Assembly: GCA_033032175.1 (NCBI GenBank)
Contig: CM065325.1
Coordinates: forward strand, 2,508,930-2,572,929
DNA length: 64,000 nucleotides
Direction: 5' to 3'
Origin: Saturnia japonica
Lineage: Eukaryota; Arthropoda; Insecta; Lepidoptera; Saturniidae
Part shown: in pieces, positions 11,757 to 21,677 of the stretch
Layout of the letters: the number at the start of each line of letters is the position of its first letter
Position numbering within the stretch: the first letter of the stretch is position 1
Translations under genes and position numbers: made by a program
The notes under the pieces: generated by a model
Told to the model about the DNA's origin: nothing
What the model saw: only the letters and a program-made list of their open reading frames with translations
Databases searched by the model: none

Positions 11757-12235
11757 ATTACTAGCTATACCCTAGGCGGCACTCACATGGATTACACAAT
11801 ACCGTCTAACAGGTATGAGACATAAATGCCTATTGAAGGTGATCCTTTGAAGATAGACATATGCTCTTGTTGACTTTTTTGTAGATCTTTTTAAGATCTA
11901 CAATTTTGTACTATTTTAATTTGATATATCTTGTATGGTTTACACAACATAAGCCATTAAAGCGCCCTAAAATTGTGATTTCCGAATTGATTTTTATTTA
12001 ACAGTAGCCTAAGTTTCTTCTTATAACATGAACTATCTGCCAGTGAAAGTAACGTCAAAATTGGTCCAACCATTTCAGAGATTACCCAGAACAAACATAC
12101 ACATAGACAAAAATGAAAAAATTTGTTTATTTTGTTATAAAGTGCTGTATAAACTTTCATGTGCATTTAGTAGAAACTTGTTATTTTGATATTACAAATA
12201 GACACTTCCATTCTATTTATTTGTATTCAATAAAT
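11757..12235 (-). repeat. Dispersed repeat family R, copy 1 (reverse)
   Basis: Shares with copies at 15340-15700, 16370-16830, 20500-21030, 45240-45500 and 48650-48890 the core 'cactggcagatagctgatg', 'gacgggactttcac', 'gggcgcttaaatgg' and 'gacctacaaaaaa' (read in the forward sense). About 450 bp, non-coding and strongly diverged between copies; it looks like an old SINE or MITE-type family. Lies downstream of UBE2J1. Confidence 0.75.
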
Positions 12236-12379
12236 AAAACTAAGGTTAATGGTATTATGTAATGTTGACATTGGAATTTTAGTTGTGAAATTTCTTCAAC
12301 ACATCATTTTATAACCACTTTTTAAACAGTTTGTAATAATTTTAGTCACTTATCACAAGACTCAACAGTGTATACTCAT

Positions 12380-12560
12380 TGAACAATGATGTCACATTTT
12401 CTGTATGGTGTTTCCAATCATGTGACTCAAAATCTCAAAAACAAAAAAAAATACTTTTAAAAGGAAAGCTTAAATAAATAAACAATTATTTTTTCCAGAT
12501 TTGTATTGTTTTAGGCTTTTTATTAATTTTTATTAAATAATTTAAGCATACATACCATTA
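12380..12560 (+). repeat. Dispersed repeat family W, copy 1
   Basis: The stretch 'catgtgactcaaaatct...aggctttttat' matches 47940-48060 in the same orientation ('cacgtgactcacagac...aggctttttat'), with clear divergence. No coding content. Confidence 0.6.
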
Positions 12561-12911
12561 TCTCCTGGAATGTGCATACTTTTTATTTATGTTAGGGTTA
12601 TTAACTGTGGTGCAATAAGTTTTGTTTATGTAAAGAAAAATAATATATTAGATTATATAAAAATATCTGGAATCAGTTTGGCACAAAGTTGCCTCCTGAT
12701 TTACTGTTTACAATAGTATTGTTAGTGATACTATATTAAATTATAATGACATCTATGAACAGCAAAAATATTTAAAATAAAGAAACAAATAAAATAATTA
12801 TAATTTGTAAGTTTGATTTTCATAAGGTTTTGATACATTACCTAATTTTATGTTGGTTCTCATTAGAATTTCAAATTATACTTAAGTTATAAAATAATAA
12901 CCAAATTAGAT

Positions 12912-13667
12912 TTATAATTCTGTATCAGTTTCAAAGAAGGCTCCCCAACGCCTATAAACAAAGATACCAATAGCTCCCACAAGCAGAGCCACTAATATTT
13001 CTGTTATCTGGTCTAAAAATGCAACATTGGGTTCAGCTGATTCCAAAATCTCAGGTTCTATATCTTGAGCAGTATCCTCTTGAAGTAGTGGTTTTGGATT
13101 CTGTTCTTCTTCCCCTTTAAAAGCTATTTGACTTAATACAGACTGCTCTTCTTCTGTTATTGGTTTGGCTGCAGTTGATGACAACAATTCTTTAATTGCT
13201 CCACATTGAGTGCAAACCCAGTCTGTCGATTTTTTTGCTAATATTTTACGCTCAGCTGGAGTATAGTCAATAGAACCTATTGTCCCCTCAGCGGGTGTCG
13301 GCATAAAGGCGATCAATGCAAGCAATGCAGTCCTTATTGACCACGAAGGTTGCCAGGTCTCAGGATGATGGCCAGAAATCGATAAACAAATTTTCTTGTT
13401 AACTTCGAATCTACCGTTAGGTGTGAGAAGTATGATGTGAGGTGGATGCATTGGATATTCTTTAGGTAATAATATCCTACCGTGGTAAATACCACCCTCA
13501 AACTCTGTACCTTTCGGGCCCTGCACTGTGAAATGCCATTCGAATAGATTATCCTCCAACGGTCTTGCACAATATTCTTCTGTGGCCTCGGCCAACTCCA
13601 TGGCCTCTCTCATTAAACGCTTCACACCAGGACATTTTGTGTTATATTTTTCACCCATTTCTGCCAT
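12912..13667 (-). CDS. UBE2J1: Ubiquitin-conjugating enzyme E2 J1-like, ER tail-anchored
   Basis: E2 enzyme of the Ubc6 family; it takes ubiquitin from E1 and works with ER-membrane E3 ligases in ER-associated degradation, facing the cytosol. One exon, 251 residues. UBC fold about 6-150 with NLFEWHFTVQGP and YHGRILLP; catalytic Cys about 94 in KKICLSISGHHPETW, followed by QPSWSIRTAL, the Ubc6-type substitute for the usual HPN pattern. Acidic linker about 170-215, then a hydrophobic anchor about 223-240 (LVALLVGAIGIFVY) and a short tail. A further in-frame ATG lies 15 bases upstream, but TTTGGAATTTCAG directly before AATATGG looks like a splice acceptor, so I start at 13667; the ATG at 13658 is also possible. 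The J1 rather than J2 group is favoured by the Cys context and length. An upstream 5' UTR exon was not located. Confidence 0.93.
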   Translation of the reverse strand: MAEMGEKYNTKCPGVKRLMREAMELAEATEEYCARPLEDNLFEWHFTVQGPKGTEFEGGIYHGRILLPKEYPMHPPHIILLTPNGRFEVNKKICLSISGHHPETWQPSWSIRTALLALIAFMPTPAEGTIGSIDYTPAERKILAKKSTDWVCTQCGAIKELLSSTAAKPITEEEQSVLSQIAFKGEEEQNPKPLLQEDTAQDIEPEILESAEPNVAFLDQITEILVALLVGAIGIFVYRRWGAFFETDTEL

Positions 13668-14490
13668 ATTCTGAAATTCCAAAACAAGTATGAAGTTGTA
13701 AAACGCTTATATTATGTATGACGCAATTGAGCAGCAAAAGCACACGCAAGTTATCAAGGAAATCACAAGAAAATTTGATAAAAATAATTTCTTTTTGTAT
13801 ACGACAAACTGTCAAAATAAAAACAATGTTGCCATTACCATATCACAACACGACAGTGTAGCCGCTGGCTGTTCACTTGATTACTGTACATGCGGTTTTA
13901 GTTTTACTCTAGTTTCTTCAGAAATTATCCCTAAATACCTAAATATTTTTTTTAAATTCCTTGAGTAAGGGCGTAATTTTTTAAAAAAGAACCAGAAGCC
14001 TAAGTATTACTCTTACATTTTTTTACTGCATTTATCATAGCTGCGTTTGGTTCCAATATTGAACAATTGAGTGTCGTGAAATCAAAGACGGCAAAGGTCT
14101 GATTGATAATTTGGTCATTAAAAAAAGTAATCCATGATAAATATTTTACTGTTAGCTTCACCAAAAACCAATTTTCGTAAAATATTCACTATAAAATTGT
14201 CCATGGCATATGGATACAATTGAAACTTATTTGGTTTTTCTGAATCAATGAAATTACTTTATAATCATAAACCTTGTTTACCCCAAATTTCCCTAAATCA
14301 TGGGTGAAAAATTTGCTGTATTGAAACCAAAATTGCCGTACATTATTTTTCACCTATTCACTAAAAATTGAATCAATATTTAGGACTCCTGTCTTCCCAT
14401 TCAATCAAAAACATATCTTAAAATGTCCTCATCGGCCGCTTTTTTCTCATAAATTGACGATATTTATCCAGACTATCTCCGGGTTTGGTT
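13668..14490. other. Upstream region of UBE2J1, no gene recognised
   Basis: Should contain the UBE2J1 promoter and a 5' UTR exon (acceptor-like sequence at 13671-13683). The open frame at 13714-13968 on the plus strand has low-complexity content and no homology that I recognise. Confidence 0.4.
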
Positions 14491-14497
14491 TAAATTT

Positions 14498-14740
14498 TTA
14501 AATTTCGTACAGTTGGAATTGTTTTTGAAGATGCACTGTTTCATTATTATTGCTGGTGTTTATGAATGTTTGTTTGGTTGACTTTTGTTTTGATAAATTT
14601 ACAGCGCTAAAGATCCTCTCTGAATCAACATATAAGTACGAAAAAGAAAGAACTTCTAGAACAATTTTTGTCAAATGGAGTATGACTGAAGAAAGTTTTA
14701 GGTGAAACAAATTTGTTAGTAATAAAATAAAAGCATACAC
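14498..14740 (-). pseudogene. hAT transposase C-terminal fragment
   Basis: The minus-strand frame of 80 residues includes DSERIFSAVNLSKQKST, matching the hAT dimerisation-region signature (xSERxFSxxNxxxxxx). Nothing upstream in frame continues the domain and no ends are seen, so this is a short relic. Confidence 0.5.
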
Positions 14741-15059
14741 TAAAGTAGGACAAGTAAATTAAAAGCAAAATAAATTAGCGTATTCTCCAATGACCAAAGA
14801 CAATTGTTGTCATACTATATAGTTGCGTTTGAATTCAAAACATTTGAGTAATTTATGGTATAATTGCTTCCAGTTTTAAATGAAACAAGTTCAAGTTATG
14901 CTGATTGTCATCAAATATAGTACCCACTTAATACTATTTAAACTTATGTATACTGATTGCCGTTACGTTCGGCAAACGCTGCATCACGATAACACCCTAA
15001 TTTTTTATCGGTGTTGGTTTAGCCGTTTAACGTTGTGACCACAATCTCAACTGATCTTA

Positions 15060-15300
15060 AGTGACGATGTGACCCAAGATGGTAGCACGTTAAGCCTAGT
15101 GGAAGAGTGGCTCTCAAGTGCAGCTGCCGGAACACACCTATAGGTATTTGGCGACTGATTTTCAACTTGCTAGCTAGCCAAGCGGGTATTAAAAAAGTCC
15201 TATCACCATGCTATGGTTTCATCACGATGTTTTCCTTCACCGAAAGCTCAGACTCATTGTAGGGATTCGACCTCACGTCGATCGACGCGACGCGGAGTCC
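15060..15300 (-). repeat. SINE-like repeat, reverse orientation
   Basis: Reverse copy of the 'cttgagagccactcttcc' / 'cttaacgtgctaccatcttgg' tail seen at 8240 and 47530. Farther on, 'agggattcgacctcacg' at about 15271-15287 gives on the minus strand a B-box-like GTCGAATCC. Confidence 0.5.
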
Positions 15301-15339
15301 GTACACACATTTTACTAAATTCCTATTTTTTTTTTTAAT

Positions 15340-15700
15340 TTAATCGCTCTGTCTATCTCTTTGATCCGGTTAATCTCCGAAACGGATGGACAAATTTAGA
15401 CAGGACTTTCACTGGCAGATAACTGATGTTTTATGTAGTAAGTTAAATTAATTTTATTTTAGAAAAAAAATTAGGGTTCAGTGCAAATAAAAAAAATACT
15501 GGTCATGTTGAATCATTTCGGGCGCTTAAATGGGTAACGCGACGGTGAGTAAACCCTAAGAGATATATCAAATTGATGTACAAAATAATCGTAGATATTA
15601 AAAAGACCTACAAAAAATTCCGAGAGCATACTTACGTCTATCTTCTAAGGATCACCTGAATTAAGCATATTTGTCTTTAAAAAACCGGGAGCAGAATTCG
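15340..15700 (+). repeat. Dispersed repeat family R, copy 2
   Basis: Forward copy with 'gtctatctctttgatccgg', 'gacaggactttcactggcag', 'gggcgcttaaatggg' and 'gacctacaaaaaattc'. Together with copy 1 (reverse) it flanks UBE2J1 as an inverted pair. Confidence 0.75.
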
Positions 15701-15799
15701 CGCGTTTCCTAACGATGTTTTTCTGTAGTCCAGGCGAGCGCAGGTTCGGGCACAGCTACTAACAAACATAGATGTAGTATAACATCCAATGGTGGGTAA

Positions 15800-15965
15800 C
15801 CATTACAAAGGGAGAATCCTCCGACCAGACGGGTGTTATATCTGGCGGGCTGCTGCCCCACGGTTGTTATCGGGTTCTTGTATATATTTCAATTGTTGGG
15901 TTAATTTTAATATCGCGATGTTGGTTGCGTCGTATGTGGCGAGATAGATGTCGCTACAATAATAA
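15800..15965. repeat. Repeat X, uninterrupted copy
   Basis: About 165 bp from 'gggagaatcctccg' through 'ggcgggctgctgccccacggttgt' and 'tcgggttcttgtatata' to 'gatagatgtcgctaca'. The same sequence exists in two halves at 24256-24317 and 35318-35465, split by the LINE insertion. No coding potential; class unknown. Confidence 0.75.
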
Positions 15966-16369
15966 AACATATATAGGTTCAGTTTTACAAATCAGGGATC
16001 AATAATAAAGTATGAGTATGAAATACTTATAATAATTTCCAATTATGATTTTCAATTTTTATTCCAAAGTATGTTACTGTTTACTGTAGTGGGTATTAGT
16101 TTTAATAAGTGTCATTAAAATGTTCAATTATTAAGCACTATAATAACTATGGTATCACCGGTGGGCGATTCCTTTTAAAGGTCGCTACATACGTAACGCG
16201 TTTTAATCCCTACGTGACAGAAACAACGGTTTTTTAGCGTTACAGATTGAATACAATATCGACATCAAAGAACGTTCTTTCATACCTATTTACTTAGCAT
16301 GCATTATTTCTTTATGATTATATTCTTCTTTATTTGTAAACTTTCTTGGCAAAAAATGATTATTATTAT

Positions 16370-16830
16370 TATTATCTATACAATTAATAAAATTGAAGTG
16401 TCTGTTTGTAATATCAAAATAACAGCTTTTTAATAAATGCATATGAAATTTTTATCTGTCTGTTTGTTCCGGGTAATCTCAGAAACGATTAGACCGATTT
16501 TGACGGGACTTTCACTAGTAGTAACTTAGGCTACTTTCATTTTAGAAAAAGAAATAGGGTTCCGCACAAATAAAAGAAATCTGGTCATGGTGAATCAATT
16601 CGGGCGCTTAAATGGCTTATGCTGAGTAAAACATAAGAGATATAGAAATTAATGTATTGAATAATTATAGATATTAAAAAGACCTACAAAAAACGTGACG
16701 AGAGTATTTAACTATCTTTTAAGGAACACCCACAATAAGCACTTTTGTTTTTAAAATAGCCGGGAACGGGGAAAACAAGATTCGCGTGGGCACTCTCTAG
16801 TACACGTGAGCGAAGCTGTGGACACATGCG
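16370..16830 (+). repeat. Dispersed repeat family R, copy 3
   Basis: Forward copy, the best preserved with copy 4; includes 'gaagtgtctgtttgtaat', 'gaccgattttgacgggac' and 'gaacacccacaataagca'. Confidence 0.8.
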
Positions 16831-17150
16831 TGTATTTATTAATTTATTATTATAAGCTGCTACCTAAATTCGTATGGAATGTACCGAAAATATTGCAGCC
16901 GTATTTCAAACTTTGTGTCACCTACAAGAGTTCAATAAACTCTTTTCCAAAATTCGTACCTCAAGGTTTAAAGGTCTACCTGCACTAAATCAAATAAACC
17001 GTTGCTTCAGTACATATTGCTGTAAGATTACTTGCTTACTTTTTTTATAAGATTATTATTACTTTGATGTAATATCAAGAGGTGGGCGAGAGTGGAAAGC
17101 TAAAAAAAAAGGTCGCGCATTGGTAAATAAAGTTTTATACAAGAACATAT

Positions 17151-17245
17151 ACAGGTGTCCCAGAACTCAACGTCAAGCCGGGGTGACAGGATTGATTGTA
17201 AACATCATGAGAAAAATCAGAAAAAAAAATCGGTTGTCTGCAAAG
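17151..17245 (+). mobile_element. Terminal fragment of the long-TIR mariner-like family
   Basis: 'ggtgtcccagaactcaacg' followed by 'gggtgacaggattgattgt' matches the outer ends of the element at 52728-55212. Only about 95 bp is present, so it is a relic end. Confidence 0.75.
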
Positions 17246-17578
17246 TCAGTGTACCGACGATAGTTGAACATGACAACGTCATAAGAAAATACTGATGGAA
17301 TGGTATTATTTTTCAAAAGAAAATTTTAATTTTATTTGTTTGATAGATATTTTGTATGGATATAGAGAAGGAGGTAAATGGAAATGACAATTGAATTGAT
17401 CAAGTTACATTTATTTGTACACACATAAATACAAATAGTTCTGGTAACTTATTGTTATAGTTTTGTCAATTATAGCATAACCTACAATCACTGCACTAGC
17501 GGACCGTTATTCACTTCCAGCTGCCGACGCAGGGTAGCCGCCGCGAGTTGCTTGTGCTGGAGGTTGGTCTGTATTACC

Positions 17579-18857
17579 TTAATGGAGGGTCGGGGATGAT
17601 GTAAGGAAGCCATCAGTATCTAATGACCCCTCAGATCCCCTCTCACAGTCCCTCAGTCCCCAGCTCTGCGGGGTTTCCGGCCTACCAATGCAAGTGGTAG
17701 CCTCACTCTCCGGCGCGCCACTGCTGGCACTCCTGGAGGATGCTGCGGCGACAGCTTCGCATAGCCTAATGGCCGTGCTGATGCGTCGCGCTTGAGGAAC
17801 TGTGATATCCTCCTTGGTGGTTTCGGCTTCACTTTGCTCTAGAGCCAGCGATGCCTCCACCTCCATGGTTGGGTTGGCTACAGCTTGTGTCGTGTGTTGT
17901 ATGTTCGGTTCTGGGAATCCTGGTGGCACATTTTTTAGGCCTCCACTCTCCCCAAAGAACCTTATGTAGACGCAGCCTACCGAGTAGGCCACGCGGCGTC
18001 CTCTCTCTGGTATTATTGGGATCTCCACAGCCGGGATCACAAGTACGAGGAAGACGCCGTCCTCTCTTGTTTGGGCGTTGTAAAGTGCCCAAGTGTTGAG
18101 GTGGTACCACGGATTCTGCCCAATGAGCAGTCTCCGCAGTGTGTCAACATCTTTGGACCAGTCGGGTAGGTACGAACATGGCGCACTTCACCCTACGGGG
18201 GATGTCTGCCTGTCGTTTGACTAGTCCAGTTCCGGGTACTGGTGATGGGGTACTTGCGATGGTTTTGTGGAGCCAGTTGAGGGCGAGATCGTTCTCGCAC
18301 CACATCTTCAGGACCCCTTCGCTGAAGAACGGCTTTCCACGGAAGGCTGGTATGAAGGCTGGTGTCGCTGAGCTAGACGGGCTGACCATATCTAGCAATT
18401 TGGTCACCAGGCTCTTTTTAATTTCTTCTGCCTGTTCCGCAGTAAGACCACGAAACGGCTGGATCATAACTGCTACGCAGAGATCATTGGTCTTGCTGAC
18501 GTCGGCGTAGCTTGTGTTCGGGCGCTTGCTGGAAGTGCTAGGCTCAAACCTGAGACGTTTGCTCTCACCCTTCGGAGACATAGTCTCGTCGGGACGAGCC
18601 CTTTTGTTGGAGGGCATGGTTTGATCAGAGGTCTCCCCAGAGCTGTCATCTGATCGTCGCTTCGCCTTTCCAGACCGTTTACTTCGCGACCGTCGGGGCT
18701 GTACAGCACCCTTTGTCACGGTTTGGCTTACCTGCTCCGTCTTTTCTGCGGTGCCTGCATCTGCGGCCTTTACGTCGCATTGGGACGAAACCTCGCATAC
18801 TTCGATTACGGGTGTCAGTGGTTTTGACACTTCAGCAGCTTTCTGCTTGCAGCGCAC
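17579..18857 (-). pseudogene. LINE ORF1 / DUF4780-type gag-like protein, frameshifted
   Basis: Minus strand. The first open part (18857-18144, 237 codons) has a Lys/Arg-rich low-complexity N-terminus and then a globular region containing AVMIQPFRGLTAEQAEEIKKSL and an aromatic, Trp-containing segment; this architecture resembles insect mobile-element ORF1 proteins carrying a DUF4780 domain. The reading continues after a frame change near 18130 (VYIRFFGESGGLKNVPPG region at about 17960-17925) and ends at 17579. The GC-rich composition differs from its neighbours. No RT follows within the window, so the element is truncated or rearranged. Confidence 0.6.
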
Positions 18858-19144
18858 GTTTACCTTTGCTGGTTTGCATGCTGGAGTTTTTTCCCATCTT
18901 GGTCGTCATTTGCCAAACTGGTCCCTCTTGCGAGGTCGTTGCTGGCATGGCATCCCTGACGGTGTTTAGGTCTAGATATGTAGGCGCATCCTTAGACGCA
19001 GCCCTGTCTAGTTGTTATTGTTGTTCAAGTACCATTATTTGAGAGTACTTTACGGAAAAAATTATACTTACAAATTCCAGAATAAGTGGTGAAAATATTT
19101 TTCGTTATATTAGTTTCTACTAACTAGTAACAATTTTAATATTA

Positions 19145-20398
19145 GGTCTTTACCTATGAAATTGCCGTTTTATATGAAAAAAAATAAACGATATTTTTTC
19201 ATGTATTTTTTGTTTGTATTAATCGAAGTAATCACCCATGCAATCAATGCATCTCTGCCAACGCAGTGATAGTTTATTGATGCCCTTCTTAAAGAAATCA
19301 GCTGGACGGGAGGCAACAAAATCTTCAAAGGCATTTTGTACTGCCTCTCGGGTATTGAATTTTTTTCCCGCCAAGGAGTTATCCAAATTCTGGAAAAAGT
19401 AGTAGTCTGTAGGCGCAAGGTCTGGTGAGTAGGGCGAATGACGGAGAACTTCCAACCCCAGTTCTTGCAACTTGAAGACCGTCTGCTGTGCAGTATGAGG
19501 TCGCACCTTGTCGTGCAAGAGCAGCAGAGACGAGCGATTGACCAATGCTGGTTGGAGATGTGCCAGCTTCTCCATCATTGTGTTCAGTTCTTCACAGTAC
19601 ACATCTGCAGTAATGCTCACCCCGTTTGGTAAGAAGCTGTGATGAATCAAACCGGCGCTAGACCACCAAACAGTGACCATCACTTTTCTAGGGGTAAGTT
19701 TTCGTTTAGGATCCAACCAACTTGTTGAGCGCTTTGCGGTTATCAAACAGAATCCATTTTTCATCACAGGTAACAATGCGGTTCAAAATTCCTTCATTTG
19801 TGTGTCTGTTGAGCAGTGGAAGGCACGTCTCGACGCGTACTTCGCGCTGGCGATCATTGAGTTCGTGGAGCACCCATTTGTCAAGCTTTTTTACCTTGCC
19901 AATTTGACGCAAATGGACCAATATTGTTTTGACGCTAACGTCGAAAGCTGCTGCTAATTCAGCCGTAGATTGTGTATCATCAGCTTCCACAATCGCCTCT
20001 AATTCGTCATTGTCGACCAAAGTCTTCGGATGACCGCGAGGTTCATTTTTCAGGTCGAAATTCCCAGAACGGAAGCGAGCAAACCAATAACAGGTATTGC
20101 GTTGGTTTGTAGTGTTAGCTCCGTAAACGTCGTTGATGTTGCGTGCCGCTTGTGCCGCGTTGCTGCCACGACGGTGCTCATATTCCATAATTACTCGAAT
20201 TTTTAACGTATCCATGATGAAAAGATTGAAATGCGATGAAAATGTAACACTAATCAATAAACAAATGACTACTTTTGGAATAAGAATTCCATGTTTTTAA
20301 AATAAAATTAATTTGAAATTACAATTCTTAGCCAAACAAAAATTATTTTGATTTGAAATGGCCAGTACTGCGGAACGGCAATTTCATAGGTAAAGACC
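19145..20398 (-). mobile_element. Mariner element, complete ends, 1254 bp
   Basis: Perfect 25-bp terminal inverted repeats beginning GGTCTTTACCTATG, flanked by TA at 19143-19144 and 20399-20400, the standard mariner target. Each end also contains a small hairpin, TAGGT-CTTT-ACCTA. Length is typical of mariners (about 1.3 kb). The transposase is on the minus strand. The perfect ends and single coding break suggest a fairly recent copy. Confidence 0.93.
19219..20215 (-). pseudogene. Mariner transposase, one frameshift
   Basis: Cut-and-paste transposase of the D,D34D mariner family. From the ATG at 20215: N-terminal paired helix-turn-helix region, then GKVKKLDKWVLHEL, first catalytic Asp in VTCDEKWIL (about 19770), second in LLHDKVRPHTA, third in SPDLAPTDYYFF with exactly 34 residues between the last two. 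The C-terminal end is CMGDYFD. A frame change near 19740, just after the first Asp, splits it into two frames, so this copy should not make full-length enzyme. All three acidic residues are still encoded. An upstream in-frame ATG exists at 20257, but the family start fits 20215. Confidence 0.9.
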
Positions 20399-20499
20399 TA
20401 TTATTTTACCCAACCACTTGAACTATAATGAAAATATATTGACAGTGGATAGTTTACTCTCACTAAATGCACATCAGCTAATAATATTAGCCTGTCAAT

Positions 20500-21030
20500 G
20501 TACGTACCAGCCGGGTTTAATACAAATTATTTATAACTGTGCTTGTGGCTTCGCTCACGTGGGCTACAGAATGCCTGTGCGAATCTGGCTCCCCCACTAT
20601 TTTAAAGACAAAAATGCTTATTGTGGGTGTTCTTTAGAAGATAGATGTATACACTCCTGGACTTTTTTGTAGGTTTTTTTAATGTCTATGATTATGTAGT
20701 ACATTAATTTGCTATATCTCTTATGGTTTACTCAGCATATGCCATGTAAGCGCCCGAATTGATTCACCATGACATGTTTTTTTTATTGTGCAGAACCCTA
20801 ATTCTTTTTCTAAAATAAAAGTAGTCTAAGTTACTCCCTATATCATCAGCTATCTATCAGTGAAAGTCCCGTCAAAATCGGTCCAACCGTTTCAGAGATT
20901 ACCTGGAATAAACAGACAGACAAAAATTTTAAAAATAAGCTTTTTGTTATAGATATTGTATATACTTTCATGTGCATTTAGTAAAAAACTGTTATTTTGA
21001 CATTACAGACACTTCAATTTTATTAATTGT
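20500..21030 (-). repeat. Dispersed repeat family R, copy 4 (reverse)
   Basis: Inverted relative to copy 3, with matching text over about 450 bp, including 'cacccacaataagca' in reverse and 'cacttcaattttatta'. The open frame at 20418-20672 lies in this repeat and is not considered a gene. Confidence 0.8.
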
Positions 21031-21226
21031 ATACATTACATAACTACACATTGTATCATAACTATTGAATATATATGTTTTACATTTAAGAAAATTAAAA
21101 TTTACTTTCAAAACAAAATTAATGACAACTTATTATTACTTAAGAAACCTATGCCATGTACTGTGATTTTTATATTAAAGTTGTAAAAATATTATTGGAA
21201 ATAAGTAATATAAATAAAACCATATT

Positions 21227-21677
21227 TCATAACATGTATTCTATATTTTTTGTTACATCAGTTTTAGTGAAGTCCATTACAGCTAATTCCAGTTGTTTTC
21301 TTTCTTCATCAGTTTTTAATTTAGACCACATGCAATCCAAATATGTCCTCTGATGTTTTTGTATGAATTTAAAACTGTGTTTTAAGGTTGCTCCAACATG
21401 TAATGTATTTAACTTTATATCTAATTTACCAATTTTAGTGATGAATGGTATAGTGCTAGTAATAAATCTATGTGGGCCATGTCTCACTCTAAGTATAGCT
21501 ATTCGTGTATGTTCATTGCAGTACTTGGTAATGAAACCACTCTTGATAGCTGCTACACCATAGTCTCCATGTAACTGCTGTACTTTACTGAAAACTGAAT
21601 CACTGAATATTTTTGATTTTAACATTAGAGGTTTGTTATCTGGTATTGTGGGGGATGAAATCTCAACTGTTATGTAC
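21227..21677 (-). CDS. POP5: POP5 exon 2
   Basis: Acceptor TTTCAG, then G to finish the Arg codon and TACATAACAG. Carries almost the whole protein; stop at 21227-21229. Confidence 0.93.

Noticed and set aside
17851..19042. Plus-strand frames opposite the DUF4780-like ORF1
   Set aside because: Antisense shadows in GC-rich coding DNA; the minus-strand reading is protein-like, these are not.
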